Position numbers and translations under genes: made by a program
Origin: Lachnospiraceae bacterium
GTDB taxonomy: Bacteria; Bacillota; Clostridia; Lachnospirales; Lachnospiraceae
DNA: 64,000 nucleotides
NCBI GenBank assembly: GCA_017626095.1
Contig: JAGAJL010000002.1
Coordinates: forward strand, 1-64,000
Reading direction: 5' to 3'
The notes under the pieces: model-generated
What the model was told of the DNA's origin: nothing
The model's input: the letters and a program-made list of their open reading frames with translations, nothing else
Databases searched by the model: none
In this document: piece after piece, positions 1-7,791 of the stretch
How the letters are laid out: each line of letters opens with the position of its first letter
How positions within the stretch are numbered: the first letter of the stretch is position 1

Positions 1-250
1 CCCTAACAGAAATTATATATCTTTGCCCGCGGAATTTAGCGAGGTTTTCTGGCATTTCTTAGCGGCATAAGCGAACAAAAATAATGCCCGGTTTCAACTG
101 TTTGAAGACGAAGTCTGAGTTTTGAAACCGGGCATTTAATATATACTTTGTGAGAAACGTGGCAGAGCGTCTGCATAATCGGTCTGCAAACTCCATATAT
201 CACGCTTTCCGCTTATAGATGATGAGAACACAAATCCGAAAAGGGAATTA
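1..250. repeat. Palindromic dispersed element, copy 1 (left end cut by window)
   Basis: Non-coding element with a central hairpin at 84-135 (arms GCCCGGTTTCAA at 86-97 and its complement at 122-133). Its right terminus at about 225-250 reads GAACACAAATCCGAAAAGGG, the same terminal sequence found inverted at both ends of the element at 32580-32828. The central loop is the reverse complement of the loop in that second copy, so the two copies lie in opposite orientation. The right arm is more degraded than the left. The element stops 2-3 bases from the tmcAL stop codon, so its hairpin may also act as a 3' end for that gene. No protein is encoded in it. Confidence 0.8.
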
Positions 251-252
251 TT

Positions 253-1488
253 TTAAATTTTTATTACCTGTCTGCGGTATTCATCACGCATTCCGGCATG
301 ATATTTGGTGCCTGCGATACATTCGTAGATATGGGATGCCTGAATGTCATGTTCAAATTGCTTTTGACCAATCGGATATAGCAATGATGAAGCAGAAGTT
401 GTTTTGGTAATTAAAGGAATGGAAGTATTCGCTTTTAATGTTTTTGTCAACTCATCCGCTTTGGAATTAAAACCTAACACTCTTGCATAGAACGTGATAT
501 CATTTTCTTTAAATAATTGGACATCTTCGGCTTTGATGTCTAATAGGATATGAGATAAGCAACGGCTAATCCGCGCATAAGTAATATCTTTGCTCTTTAA
601 AATATCACAGAACTCATCAAAACCCTGCATGGAGAACATTTCTTTTTCCAACTTATCCGAAATCGCCTGTGTCACATCAAAATACTGTGTAAAGCCCTGT
701 CCGCGTTCTTTTAACAATTTGAATTTTATCATGGAAGAAAAATCACTGGCATAAACGGGAAATGTCTTGTGAAAATCTTCTTTCATAATATCAAAAGCTG
801 AAGCCGGTATCTGGGATTGAATCATGTCCAAATTATCCTGTAAAGAAAGCGATTGGCGAATGGAAATCGCTGAGCTGAAGTTTTCGGCAAGCTTATACGA
901 ATGATAGTCAGAACCAATACGGGTGTTGGTATACGGTTTTATGTTGCTGTTTTGACGGATAATTGCCTTGATATATTCGATACCCAAAATATTGTTGGGG
1001 AATCCGAGAATTGTATCAAATGTAGTGAAACCATTTATGGTTTCGGCAAGTGCAGCATTTCTGGCTACCGGATAGGTATCGCCGTTTTTTAATTTTGTCT
1101 TAAGACTTTGCACAAAATCCTCGGATTCATCCACCAGGGCATGTGCTATTTTGGAAAGCATAGTAATGTCCCCGCTTTCACTTCCAAAGCAAACAGAATC
1201 CACACAGCCTAACTGGTTTAAGATGGAGATTGCGCCCATGGCAAAATATTCTGCGCTGGCTGTCGCATAGCAGGTCGGTAATTCAATGACCATGTCGGCA
1301 CCGCCGGATAATGCCATCTTAGCGCGGCTGTATTTGTCAATCAATGCAGGCGTACCTCTCTGCATGTGATTGCCGCTCATAACAACAATGATGTAGTCGG
1401 CTCCGGTGATCTCCCTTGCTTTTCTGATCTGATATAAATGTCCGTTGTGGAACGGATTATATTCCGCAATAATTCCGGTTATTTTCAT
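253..1488 (-). CDS. tmcAL: tRNA(Met) cytidine acetate ligase TmcAL (YlbM family)
   Basis: 411 aa. The family uses ATP and acetate to make N4-acetylcytidine at the wobble base (C34) of elongator tRNA-Met in the cytoplasm. The N-terminus shows the nucleotidyltransferase signature EYNPFHNGH (residues 9-17), a HIGH-like ATP-binding motif, followed by SGNHMQRG near residue 38 and a GADMVIELP segment near 65. The length is normal for the family. It is transcribed leftward and diverges from pta across a 286-base spacer, the order seen in many Clostridia. Identification is firm from the N-terminal motifs; the C-terminal half is less conserved and was not used. Confidence 0.92.
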   Translation of the reverse strand: MKITGIIAEYNPFHNGHLYQIRKAREITGADYIIVVMSGNHMQRGTPALIDKYSRAKMALSGGADMVIELPTCYATASAEYFAMGAISILNQLGCVDSVCFGSESGDITMLSKIAHALVDESEDFVQSLKTKLKNGDTYPVARNAALAETINGFTTFDTILGFPNNILGIEYIKAIIRQNSNIKPYTNTRIGSDYHSYKLAENFSSAISIRQSLSLQDNLDMIQSQIPASAFDIMKEDFHKTFPVYASDFSSMIKFKLLKERGQGFTQYFDVTQAISDKLEKEMFSMQGFDEFCDILKSKDITYARISRCLSHILLDIKAEDVQLFKENDITFYARVLGFNSKADELTKTLKANTSIPLITKTTSASSLLYPIGQKQFEHDIQASHIYECIAGTKYHAGMRDEYRRQVIKI

Positions 1489-1713
1489 AATTAGTACCCC
1501 TTTATGTCAGAAATTATGGAATTAATTCTTTTCAGTAATAAGTAATCTAAATTCTTTAGTAACTAATTTCATAAGTAAAATCTATGTAATATATTGCATT
1601 AACCTAGAGTAACATTTTTTAGGAAAACAGACAATCTTTTTATTTGATTATTTCGGATTAATCTTAGGATAATTTGTGTATGCGAAATAATACACATTTC
1701 TGATTTTGAAAAC

Positions 1714-1742
1714 TTGTTTTGAGAAAATGAATGCTTTATAAT
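1714..1742 (+). promoter_or_regulatory. Candidate sigma-A promoter of pta
   Basis: A TTGTTT -35 (1714-1719) and a perfect TATAAT -10 (1737-1742) are separated by 17 bases, about 33 bases before the pta start codon. The -35 is weak. Seen in sequence; activity is inferred. Confidence 0.5.
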
Positions 1743-1774
1743 AATGGCAAGGTGTAGCGAAAGGAGACTGTGTC

Positions 1775-2776
1775 ATGTCGTACATAGATACAATAAAAGA
1801 GAAAGCAAAGTCCGATAAAAAGACGATTGTTCTGCCGGAAACCAATGACAAACGCACGCTGATTGCGGCAGCACATATTTTGGAAGAAGGAATCGCCAAT
1901 CTGATAATGATCGGTAATGAAGAAAAGATTATGGATGGTGCGAGATGGTTAGAGGTTGAACTAAAAGGTGTCACGATTATCGATCCGGAAAACTGTCCGA
2001 AGTTTAAAGAATACGCAGACTTGCTTTATGAATTACGGAAAGCAAAAGGGATGACACCTGAAAAAGCAGTAGAGATTCTGAAAAAAGATTATCTGACATT
2101 TGGTGTTATCATGGTAAAAGCCAATGATGCAGACGGAATGGTTGCAGGTGCCTGTCATGCAACTGCTGATACTTTAAGACCGGCATTGCAGATTTTAAAA
2201 ACAGCCCCCGGTGTGAAGCTGGTATCCGGATTTTTCATTCTGGATGTACCGGATTGTCAATATGGTGAAAATGGTACCTTCTTATTTGCAGATTGTGGAT
2301 TAAATCAGGATCCGACAGCAGAAGACTTAGCTGCTATTGCAGAGAGCTCAGCACGCAGCTTTATGAGCCTTGTGGGTGCCAAACCGATTATTGCCATGCT
2401 TTCCCATTCTACAAAGGGAAGTGCCAAACATGTTTTGGTTGATAAAGTGGTGGAAGCAACACGGATTGCAAAAGAACAATACCCCAATCTTTGTGTGGAT
2501 GGTGAACTTCAGGCAGATGCTGCTTTGGTTCCCCATGTTGCAAAATCAAAAGCACCGGGCAGTGAAGTAGCCGGTAAAGCCAATGTATTGGTATTTCCGA
2601 ATCTGGACTGTGGTAATATCTCTTATAAACTGGTTCAGCGTCTTGGAAAAGCAGAAGCTTACGGTCCCATGCTTCAGGGAATATCCAAACCCGTAAATGA
2701 TTTATCCCGTGGTTGTTCATGGGAAGATATTGTCGGTGTTGTTGCCCTGACAGCAGTACAGGCACAGTTGGTTTAA
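1775..2776 (+). CDS. pta: Phosphate acetyltransferase (phosphotransacetylase)
   Basis: 333 aa, the usual length of the single-domain bacterial enzyme. It interconverts acetyl-CoA plus phosphate and acetyl phosphate plus CoA, the first step of acetate formation with ATP gain in fermenting anaerobes. The sequence matches the family throughout, including the DKRTLIAA N-terminal segment and the GMVAGACHATADTLRPAL substrate-binding stretch near residues 122-140. The ATG follows an AAAGGAG ribosome site. The partner gene ackA, often directly downstream in related genomes, is not here: a terminator at 2878-2905 and a leftward membrane gene follow. The product acetyl phosphate also serves as a phosphodonor for response regulators. 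Confidence 0.95.
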   Translation: MSYIDTIKEKAKSDKKTIVLPETNDKRTLIAAAHILEEGIANLIMIGNEEKIMDGARWLEVELKGVTIIDPENCPKFKEYADLLYELRKAKGMTPEKAVEILKKDYLTFGVIMVKANDADGMVAGACHATADTLRPALQILKTAPGVKLVSGFFILDVPDCQYGENGTFLFADCGLNQDPTAEDLAAIAESSARSFMSLVGAKPIIAMLSHSTKGSAKHVLVDKVVEATRIAKEQYPNLCVDGELQADAALVPHVAKSKAPGSEVAGKANVLVFPNLDCGNISYKLVQRLGKAEAYGPMLQGISKPVNDLSRGCSWEDIVGVVALTAVQAQLV

Positions 2777-2877
2777 TTTTATGAATTATAAAATGAAATT
2801 CGTTTTAGTGATTCAATGATTGAAATATATAAAGAAATTAAAAATAGAAAATGTATTGAAAACGAATTGGAAAAAAT

Positions 2878-2905
2878 AAAGCAACCTCAAATGGGTTGCT
2901 TTTTC
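2878..2905 (+). terminator. Intrinsic terminator after pta
   Basis: Stem GCAACC/GGTTGC followed by a run of T with A on the upstream side. A separate perfect 10-base inverted repeat (AATTCGTTTT at 2798-2807 and AAAACGAATT at 2859-2868) lies just before it. Confidence 0.75.
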
Positions 2906-2981
2906 TATAAAAATATTTCTATAAATGTATCAAGAATACAATAATAACCTGAAAAAAGAATTACGTAAAAATGATAGGATT

Positions 2982-4580
2982 CTAATTGGATATTTTATTT
3001 AACCGTATTTCATAAATACTTAACGCTGACAAAAAATATCCGGTCAGATAAAAACAGAAATAGTACATAAAAAACATGGCCGGTGCTGTCAGGAAAATAA
3101 AGACAAGCTGGAAGCCGGAAAAGAATAAAAGTGCCGCCATCGCATATTTTTTTGCAAGGATACAGATAATCATGCAAAACAGTGCAATAATAAATGTCGG
3201 CAGACAATTATACAGGATAGGATACAGCATGTTTGTTTTAATGTGATCGGTTTCATAATGCCTGCATGCCAGAATATCAATGGTCTTGTTTCTGATCGTT
3301 TCACCCAACGGAGCGTTTGAAAAATAATAACGATCCGGAAAATCCTCACCATAATAATTTAATGTATAGATCGTTTCAACAGTCGGAGCGGTTGGATGAT
3401 TGATATCATCGGAAACCATCCCGTTCGTATATTTGAAAGTCTGCCAGCGATAATACAGAAAATGATCAAAGTTATTTAAAATCAGATCGAAGGAAGCTTT
3501 CATAAAAGCGTTCAACTGTTCTTTTGGAAGAATATCCGGAATATTCCAGTATTGACTGATGTTGCGAACAGAAGGATGATTGCGTAATGCCTGCACATCA
3601 ATCAGTTCATTGATGGTCATAATATCATCATAAGCGTGTTCGCCGCGTATTTCTTCCTGGGCAAAAATATTACCAAGCGGATTGATGACGAGAGAAATAG
3701 GGTATTTGTTACTGCCATTTAATGCAATCTTATTTGGAAGATCAAAGCATAAAAACGCGCACAAAATGATAAGAAAACAGGAGACTGAATGTTTTATACA
3801 TGGTCGAAATCCGTTTTCCTTATAAAAGAGGAAGAAAAAATAGCAAGGAAGGAATAACAGCATATAAATAAATTCGGTTCGCCATGCGATGACTAAACCG
3901 GTCAAAACAGATAAAATTATGATTTGCTTAAGGGAAAGAGCTTTTCGCTTCCGGATAAACAAACAGGATGCTAAAATAAGTAAAAAGAGGAAACCAACTA
4001 GAGTGGCTCTTAATGTAAACAGACAACCGTCTAAAACAGGTAGAAGAAAAAAAACGGCACGTGCAATGAAAAATTGATGGCCGGGATATATCTCTTTTAA
4101 TTTTTTGAAAATATATGCATAAATGCAACTGATGATAATAATCTGAAAAAAGGTAATACTGCCCATGGAAGGAAAGAAACGGATACAACAGATATAAAAC
4201 AAACTGGTAAGTCCGGTCTGAGCAGGAGATAAGGAATAATCCCGGATGGCATTTAAAACATAAAAGTCATCACCCTTGAATATGCCGGGCCAGGTCAGGA
4301 TTAATAATATAAATAATGGTGTAAAATATAGAAGAAACTGTTTAAAATAAGAAAGAAAACATTTATTTTTTTGGATAAATAAACGCAAAGCTGTAAAAAT
4401 AAGAAAAAAAACACAATATCCAAAAATACAGGAGACAAAAACGGACAGAATTCGGATATTTTGGTTAGAAGTATCCGGAGAAAAAACGTTTGAAACCTGA
4501 TGGCGTAATAAAAATAAATATGCGATATAGAATACTGCCGATAAAGCAGATGTCAATAAATTTTGTTTGGATAATTTCAT
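2982..4580 (-). CDS. Polytopic membrane protein, possible GT-C-type glycosyltransferase
   Basis: 532 aa, with about 11-13 hydrophobic segments spread over the whole protein and a soluble stretch around residues 300-430. The motif WPGIFKGDDFYVL near residue 120 places an acidic pair in the first large external loop, a pattern typical of GT-C glycosyltransferases and of DUF6020-type membrane proteins. No substrate can be assigned. It is monocistronic, leftward, and lies between pta and DUF177, where ackA is common in related genomes. The start codon is the ATG at 4580. The family call is an inference from topology and one motif; the coding call is secure because of the length and coherent hydrophobic pattern. 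Confidence 0.7.
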   Translation of the reverse strand: MKLSKQNLLTSALSAVFYIAYLFLLRHQVSNVFSPDTSNQNIRILSVFVSCIFGYCVFFLIFTALRLFIQKNKCFLSYFKQFLLYFTPLFILLILTWPGIFKGDDFYVLNAIRDYSLSPAQTGLTSLFYICCIRFFPSMGSITFFQIIIISCIYAYIFKKLKEIYPGHQFFIARAVFFLLPVLDGCLFTLRATLVGFLFLLILASCLFIRKRKALSLKQIIILSVLTGLVIAWRTEFIYMLLFLPCYFFFLFYKENGFRPCIKHSVSCFLIILCAFLCFDLPNKIALNGSNKYPISLVINPLGNIFAQEEIRGEHAYDDIMTINELIDVQALRNHPSVRNISQYWNIPDILPKEQLNAFMKASFDLILNNFDHFLYYRWQTFKYTNGMVSDDINHPTAPTVETIYTLNYYGEDFPDRYYFSNAPLGETIRNKTIDILACRHYETDHIKTNMLYPILYNCLPTFIIALFCMIICILAKKYAMAALLFFSGFQLVFIFLTAPAMFFMYYFCFYLTGYFLSALSIYEIRLNKISN

Positions 4581-4842
4581 AGTAGGGTTCCGCCTGTTTA
4601 TGATTATAGTTTATCGATTATAGTATATTGGTTTTGGTTTGGTGATGTTAGTTTGTTGTATTAGTCTTTCATTTTCATGCAAAAGTATAACATAAAATCG
4701 TTTCCTGGTAAATCTGAACAGACGGACAAATAAAAAATGCGTGCAGATGGACAAAAAATTTGAATTCAGATGTAAAAAGAGTTGAAATTTTTAGAATGTA
4801 TAAAAATTAAAATTTCAATGCACAAAAAAATATGAATGCTTG
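4581..4842. other. Intergenic region with imperfect direct repeats
   Basis: Part of a 317-base gap between divergent genes. It is AT-rich, with no open frame of note. Two related 18-20 base units, beginning CAGACGGACAAAT (4719) and CAGATGGACAAAA (4744), repeat with 25-base spacing. The only clear functional site in the gap is the promoter just downstream. Confidence 0.4.
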
Positions 4843-4871
4843 TTGACAAACAGAATGAAGTTATGTATAAT
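4843..4871 (+). promoter_or_regulatory. Consensus sigma-A promoter for DUF177-rpmF
   Basis: Perfect TTGACA (4843-4848), 17-base spacer and perfect TATAAT (4866-4871), 26 bases before the ATG at 4898. This is the strongest-looking promoter in the window and fits expression of a ribosomal protein gene. Confidence 0.85.
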
Positions 4872-4897
4872 CGTTTGAGTGTGGATAGGAGTATGAT

Positions 4898-5422
4898 ATG
4901 TTACTTAATCTGACAGATATCTTATCAAATGAAGGAAAAGTGGAAGATTTTTCTATTACGTATTCACCGGCTTTTTATAAAAAGGCAGGTGGTCAGTTTA
5001 AGGTCTTAGAAGATGGGCCGATTTCCTTAAAACTGTCCAATACAGGAAAAGAAAAGCTTCAGCTGAGCGGTGAAGGAAGGTTACTTTTACAGGCACGATG
5101 TGATCGTTGCCTTACGAGAGTGGATATTCCGATTGAGATTTCATTTAATGAGCAGATCAGTGAAGAATGTATTCAAAATTCCACAGAGGATGCCGATGCG
5201 TTTTCATATCTGGACGGTTATTCGTTAGATACTGATATACTAATCGGAAATGAAATATTGATAAACTGGCCGGTAAAAATCTTGTGCAAAGAGGATTGCA
5301 AAGGTATATGTCCAAAATGCGGTAGAGATTTAAACCAAGGGGATTGCGGTTGCGATACTTTTGAACCGGATCCACGTATGGCAGTGCTAAAAGATATCTT
5401 TATCGCGAACAAGGAGGTGTAA
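4898..5422 (+). CDS. yceD: DUF177 (YceD) family zinc-ribbon protein
   Basis: 174 aa. YceD/DUF177 proteins sit next to rpmF in most bacteria and have been linked to large ribosomal subunit or 23S rRNA maturation; the exact activity is not settled. Visible features are CDRC near residue 69 and a C-terminal cysteine cluster (CKEDC, CPKCG, CGC at about 129-152) that could bind zinc. The gene ends one codon before rpmF and shares its strong promoter, so the two are co-transcribed. An AGGAG site near 4888 precedes the ATG. Confidence 0.88.
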   Translation: MLLNLTDILSNEGKVEDFSITYSPAFYKKAGGQFKVLEDGPISLKLSNTGKEKLQLSGEGRLLLQARCDRCLTRVDIPIEISFNEQISEECIQNSTEDADAFSYLDGYSLDTDILIGNEILINWPVKILCKEDCKGICPKCGRDLNQGDCGCDTFEPDPRMAVLKDIFIANKEV

Positions 5423-5424
5423 AG

Positions 5425-5607
5425 ATGGGTGCTATTTGTCCTAAAAACAAATCTTCAAAAGGTAGAAGAGATCAGAGAAGAGCAAACTGGAAAATGTCTG
5501 CTCCTACTTTAGTAAAGTGCAGCAAATGCGGTGAATTGATGAAACCTCACAGAGTATGCAAAGCATGCGGCGCTTACAATAAACGCGAAATCATCGCAGT
5601 TGACTAA
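5425..5607 (+). CDS. rpmF: 50S ribosomal protein L32
   Basis: 60 aa, the normal length. The protein begins with the basic GAICPKNKSSKGRRDQRRA stretch and carries two CxxC pairs (CSKC and CKAC, residues 32-48), so this is the zinc-binding form of L32. The AAGGAGG ribosome site overlaps the end of the DUF177 gene. An intrinsic terminator at 5625-5652 closes this two-gene operon. Confidence 0.97.
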   Translation: MGAICPKNKSSKGRRDQRRANWKMSAPTLVKCSKCGELMKPHRVCKACGAYNKREIIAVD

Positions 5608-5624
5608 TTATTTAGTTGAATTCT

Positions 5625-5652
5625 AAAGCCTTCGACGCTTGTTCGAAGGCTT
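5625..5652 (+). terminator. Intrinsic terminator after rpmF
   Basis: Stem AGCCTTCGA/TCGAAGGCT with a 7-base loop followed by a run of seven T. Separates rpmF from plsX. Confidence 0.9.
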
Positions 5653-5713
5653 TTTTTCTTGCATTTTCTTCTTTATTCTAGTATATTTATAAGAAGTATG
5701 GAGGAGTATAGGC

Positions 5714-6751
5714 ATGAGTGAAATGGTAAAAGTTGCCGTTGATGCCATGGGCGGTGATTATGCACCGGTTGAAATCGTAAAAGGTGCGGTTATGGCAGTT
5801 AATGAGAAAGAAAATGTTCAGGTTGTATTATTGGGAAAGGAAGCCGATATCGAGCGTGAGCTGTCTCAATATACATATGATAAAAATCGCGTTGAAGTTG
5901 TAAACTGTGAAGATGTGATTGAAATGGCTGAGGCACCTGTTAATGCCATTCGTACCAAAAAGGATTCTTCGATTGTAAAGGGCATGCAGATGACCAAGAC
6001 GGGTGAAACGGATGCCTTTGTTTCTGCCGGAAGCACCGGAGCTGTTTTAGTTGGTGCAACACTTTTGGTAGGACGTATCAAAGGTATTGAAAGAGCACCT
6101 TTGGCACCGCTTATTCCGACTGCTAATGGAGTGGCATTGTTGATTGATTGCGGTGCGAATGTCGATTCGCGTCCTTTCCATTTAGTTCAGTTTGCAAAGA
6201 TGGGTTCCATTTATATGGAAAGTGTTATGGGGATTAAAAATCCAAGAGTGGCACTTGCAAGCAACGGAACAGAAGAAGAAAAAGGTAATGCTTTGGTCAA
6301 AGAGACCCATCCTTTATTAAAAGAATGCAAGGATATTAATTTTATTGGCAATATCGAAGCAAGAGATATTCCTATGGGTGCTGCTGACGTTGTAGTATGT
6401 GAGGCTTTTACCGGCAATGCTATTTTAAAAACTTATGAAGGTGTAGGTGCGGTATTGATCGACAAGATTAAAGCATCTTTGATGACAAATCTTAAGACGA
6501 AAATTGGTGCTTTATTGATTAAAGACGCATTAAAAGAAACATTAAAGGATTTTGATGTGGATAAATACGGTGGAGCTCCCATGCTTGGATTAAAAGGGCT
6601 GGTTGTAAAAAGCCACGGTAATTCAAAAGCGGGCGTAATTCGCAACAGTATTTTCCAATGTGTCACTTTTAAAGAGCAACAGATCAATGAAAAAATCAAA
6701 ACCGGTATTGTGGAAAAAACAAAAGAAACTCTTTCTGACAAGGAAGAATAA
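5714..6751 (+). CDS. plsX: Phosphate acyltransferase PlsX
   Basis: 345 aa. PlsX converts acyl-ACP and phosphate to acyl phosphate, the acyl donor for PlsY in the first step of phosphatidic acid synthesis; it is a peripheral membrane enzyme. The family hallmark VAVDAMGGDYAP is at residues 7-18, and SAGSTGAVLVGA and GALLIDCGANVDSRP-like segments follow in order. The ATG has a GGAGG site. acpP, which supplies the acyl carrier, starts 18 bases downstream, so substrate and enzyme genes are coupled. Usual length for the family. Confidence 0.96.
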   Translation: MSEMVKVAVDAMGGDYAPVEIVKGAVMAVNEKENVQVVLLGKEADIERELSQYTYDKNRVEVVNCEDVIEMAEAPVNAIRTKKDSSIVKGMQMTKTGETDAFVSAGSTGAVLVGATLLVGRIKGIERAPLAPLIPTANGVALLIDCGANVDSRPFHLVQFAKMGSIYMESVMGIKNPRVALASNGTEEEKGNALVKETHPLLKECKDINFIGNIEARDIPMGAADVVVCEAFTGNAILKTYEGVGAVLIDKIKASLMTNLKTKIGALLIKDALKETLKDFDVDKYGGAPMLGLKGLVVKSHGNSKAGVIRNSIFQCVTFKEQQINEKIKTGIVEKTKETLSDKEE

Positions 6752-6768
6752 GGAAGGAAGTCTTAGTT

Positions 6769-7002
6769 GTGGAATTTGAAGTGTTACGGGATTCTCTCGT
6801 GAAAATTCTGGGTGTTGCACCGGATGAGGTGACGATGCAGTCCACATTTGCCAAAGATTTAGGGGCGGATTCGTTGGACCTTTATCAGGTATTGTTAAAT
6901 GCCAAAGAAGTGTTTGATTTAGAAATCGATACAGAAAAATTACAATCTCTTCAGACGGTTTCTGAAGCAGTGGATTATATGAAAGAAATGAAAAGGAAAT
7001 AA
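6769..7002 (+). CDS. acpP: Acyl carrier protein
   Basis: 77 aa, starting at a GTG after an AAGGAAGGAAG ribosome site. The phosphopantetheine attachment serine is in the GADSLDL motif (residues 33-39). ACP carries growing acyl chains for fatty acid synthesis and for PlsX. The segment after the serine (LYQVLLNAKEVFDLEI) departs from the usual DTVELVMALEEEF-like helix II, which contacts most partner enzymes, so this could be a specialised or divergent ACP. It lies between plsX and rnc, the common position of the housekeeping acpP. Confidence 0.88.
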   Translation: MEFEVLRDSLVKILGVAPDEVTMQSTFAKDLGADSLDLYQVLLNAKEVFDLEIDTEKLQSLQTVSEAVDYMKEMKRK

Positions 7003-7003
7003 T

Positions 7004-7027
7004 CAAAAAGCCCGACAGGGCTTTTTG
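7004..7027 (+). terminator. Hairpin between acpP and rnc (terminator or attenuator)
   Basis: Perfect 10-base inverted repeat CAAAAAGCCC/GGGCTTTTTG with a 4-base loop, directly after the acpP stop codon. The 3' arm ends in T5G. It may lower transcription into rnc, or serve as an mRNA 3' end; rnc has no evident promoter of its own in the 18-40 bases that remain. Confidence 0.6.
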
Positions 7028-7065
7028 AATGTAGACAAGAGATTTTGTCGGATTATGGTGACAGA

Positions 7066-7767
7066 ATGATGGAATTAGAAACGCTGGAAAAAGAAATAGC
7101 TTATTCGTTTAAAGATAAAAGCTTGTTGAAGCAGGCATTAACGCACAGCTCCTTTAGTAATGAGCAGCGTATTCGCAAATGGAAAAATTATGAGCGGATT
7201 GAGTTTTTGGGTGATGCCGTGTTGGAGTTGGTTAGCAGTGATTACTTTTATCATACCTTTCCTGAAGAAACGGAAGGAAACCTCACGAAAATGCGTGCGG
7301 CCGCTGTATGTGAACAGGCTCTTGCCATTACGGCAAGACAACTAAAGCTCGGCTCCTATATGATATTTGGAAAAGGAGAAGAAGCAAGCGGCGGACGAGA
7401 AAGAGAATCCATTATTGCAGATGCGGTTGAAGCAGTAATCGGTGCGATTTATCTGGATTCCGGTATCGAAAAAGCAAGAGAATTTATTCATCGTTTTGTT
7501 TTGAATGATTTGGAGCACAAGCGTCTTTTCTATGATGCAAAATCCATTTTACAGGAATATGTGCAGGAAACAAAAGCCGGAGAGCTTATCTATGAACTGA
7601 TAAAAGAAGAAGGTCCTGAACATGATAAGCTTTTTGCCATGGAGGCAAGATTAAATGGAAAAACAATCGGCTATGGTGAAGGAAAGAGCAAAAAAACAGC
7701 ACAACAGCATGCGGCATATGATGCATTGCTGAAAAAAGACGGAAATAAAAAAGATTTGCGCATCTGA
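7066..7767 (+). CDS. rnc: Ribonuclease III
   Basis: About 233 aa from this start. It cleaves double-stranded RNA and matures rRNA precursors. The catalytic signature ERIEFLGDAVLEL is present near residues 43-55, with the second acidic cluster ADAVEAVIGAIYLDSG near 126-141. A C-terminal dsRNA-binding domain ends in KSKKTAQQHAAYDALLKK. The frame is open to a TTG at 7045, but ATG 7066 (or 7069) follows a GGTGA site with better spacing and was chosen. smc starts 25 bases downstream, the usual rnc-smc-ftsY order. Confidence 0.93.
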   Translation: MMELETLEKEIAYSFKDKSLLKQALTHSSFSNEQRIRKWKNYERIEFLGDAVLELVSSDYFYHTFPEETEGNLTKMRAAAVCEQALAITARQLKLGSYMIFGKGEEASGGRERESIIADAVEAVIGAIYLDSGIEKAREFIHRFVLNDLEHKRLFYDAKSILQEYVQETKAGELIYELIKEEGPEHDKLFAMEARLNGKTIGYGEGKSKKTAQQHAAYDALLKKDGNKKDLRI

Positions 7768-7791
7768 TCTGATGTGTGAAAGGGAAACAAT

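Noticed and set aside
84..135. Possible CRISPR repeat or tRNA-like hairpin
   Set aside because: Only one hairpin per copy, no regular spacers, and no tRNA arms; it belongs to the palindromic element.
2409..2765. 118-aa minus-strand frame within pta
   Set aside because: Fully antisense to pta, Pro/His-rich shadow translation with no ribosome site.
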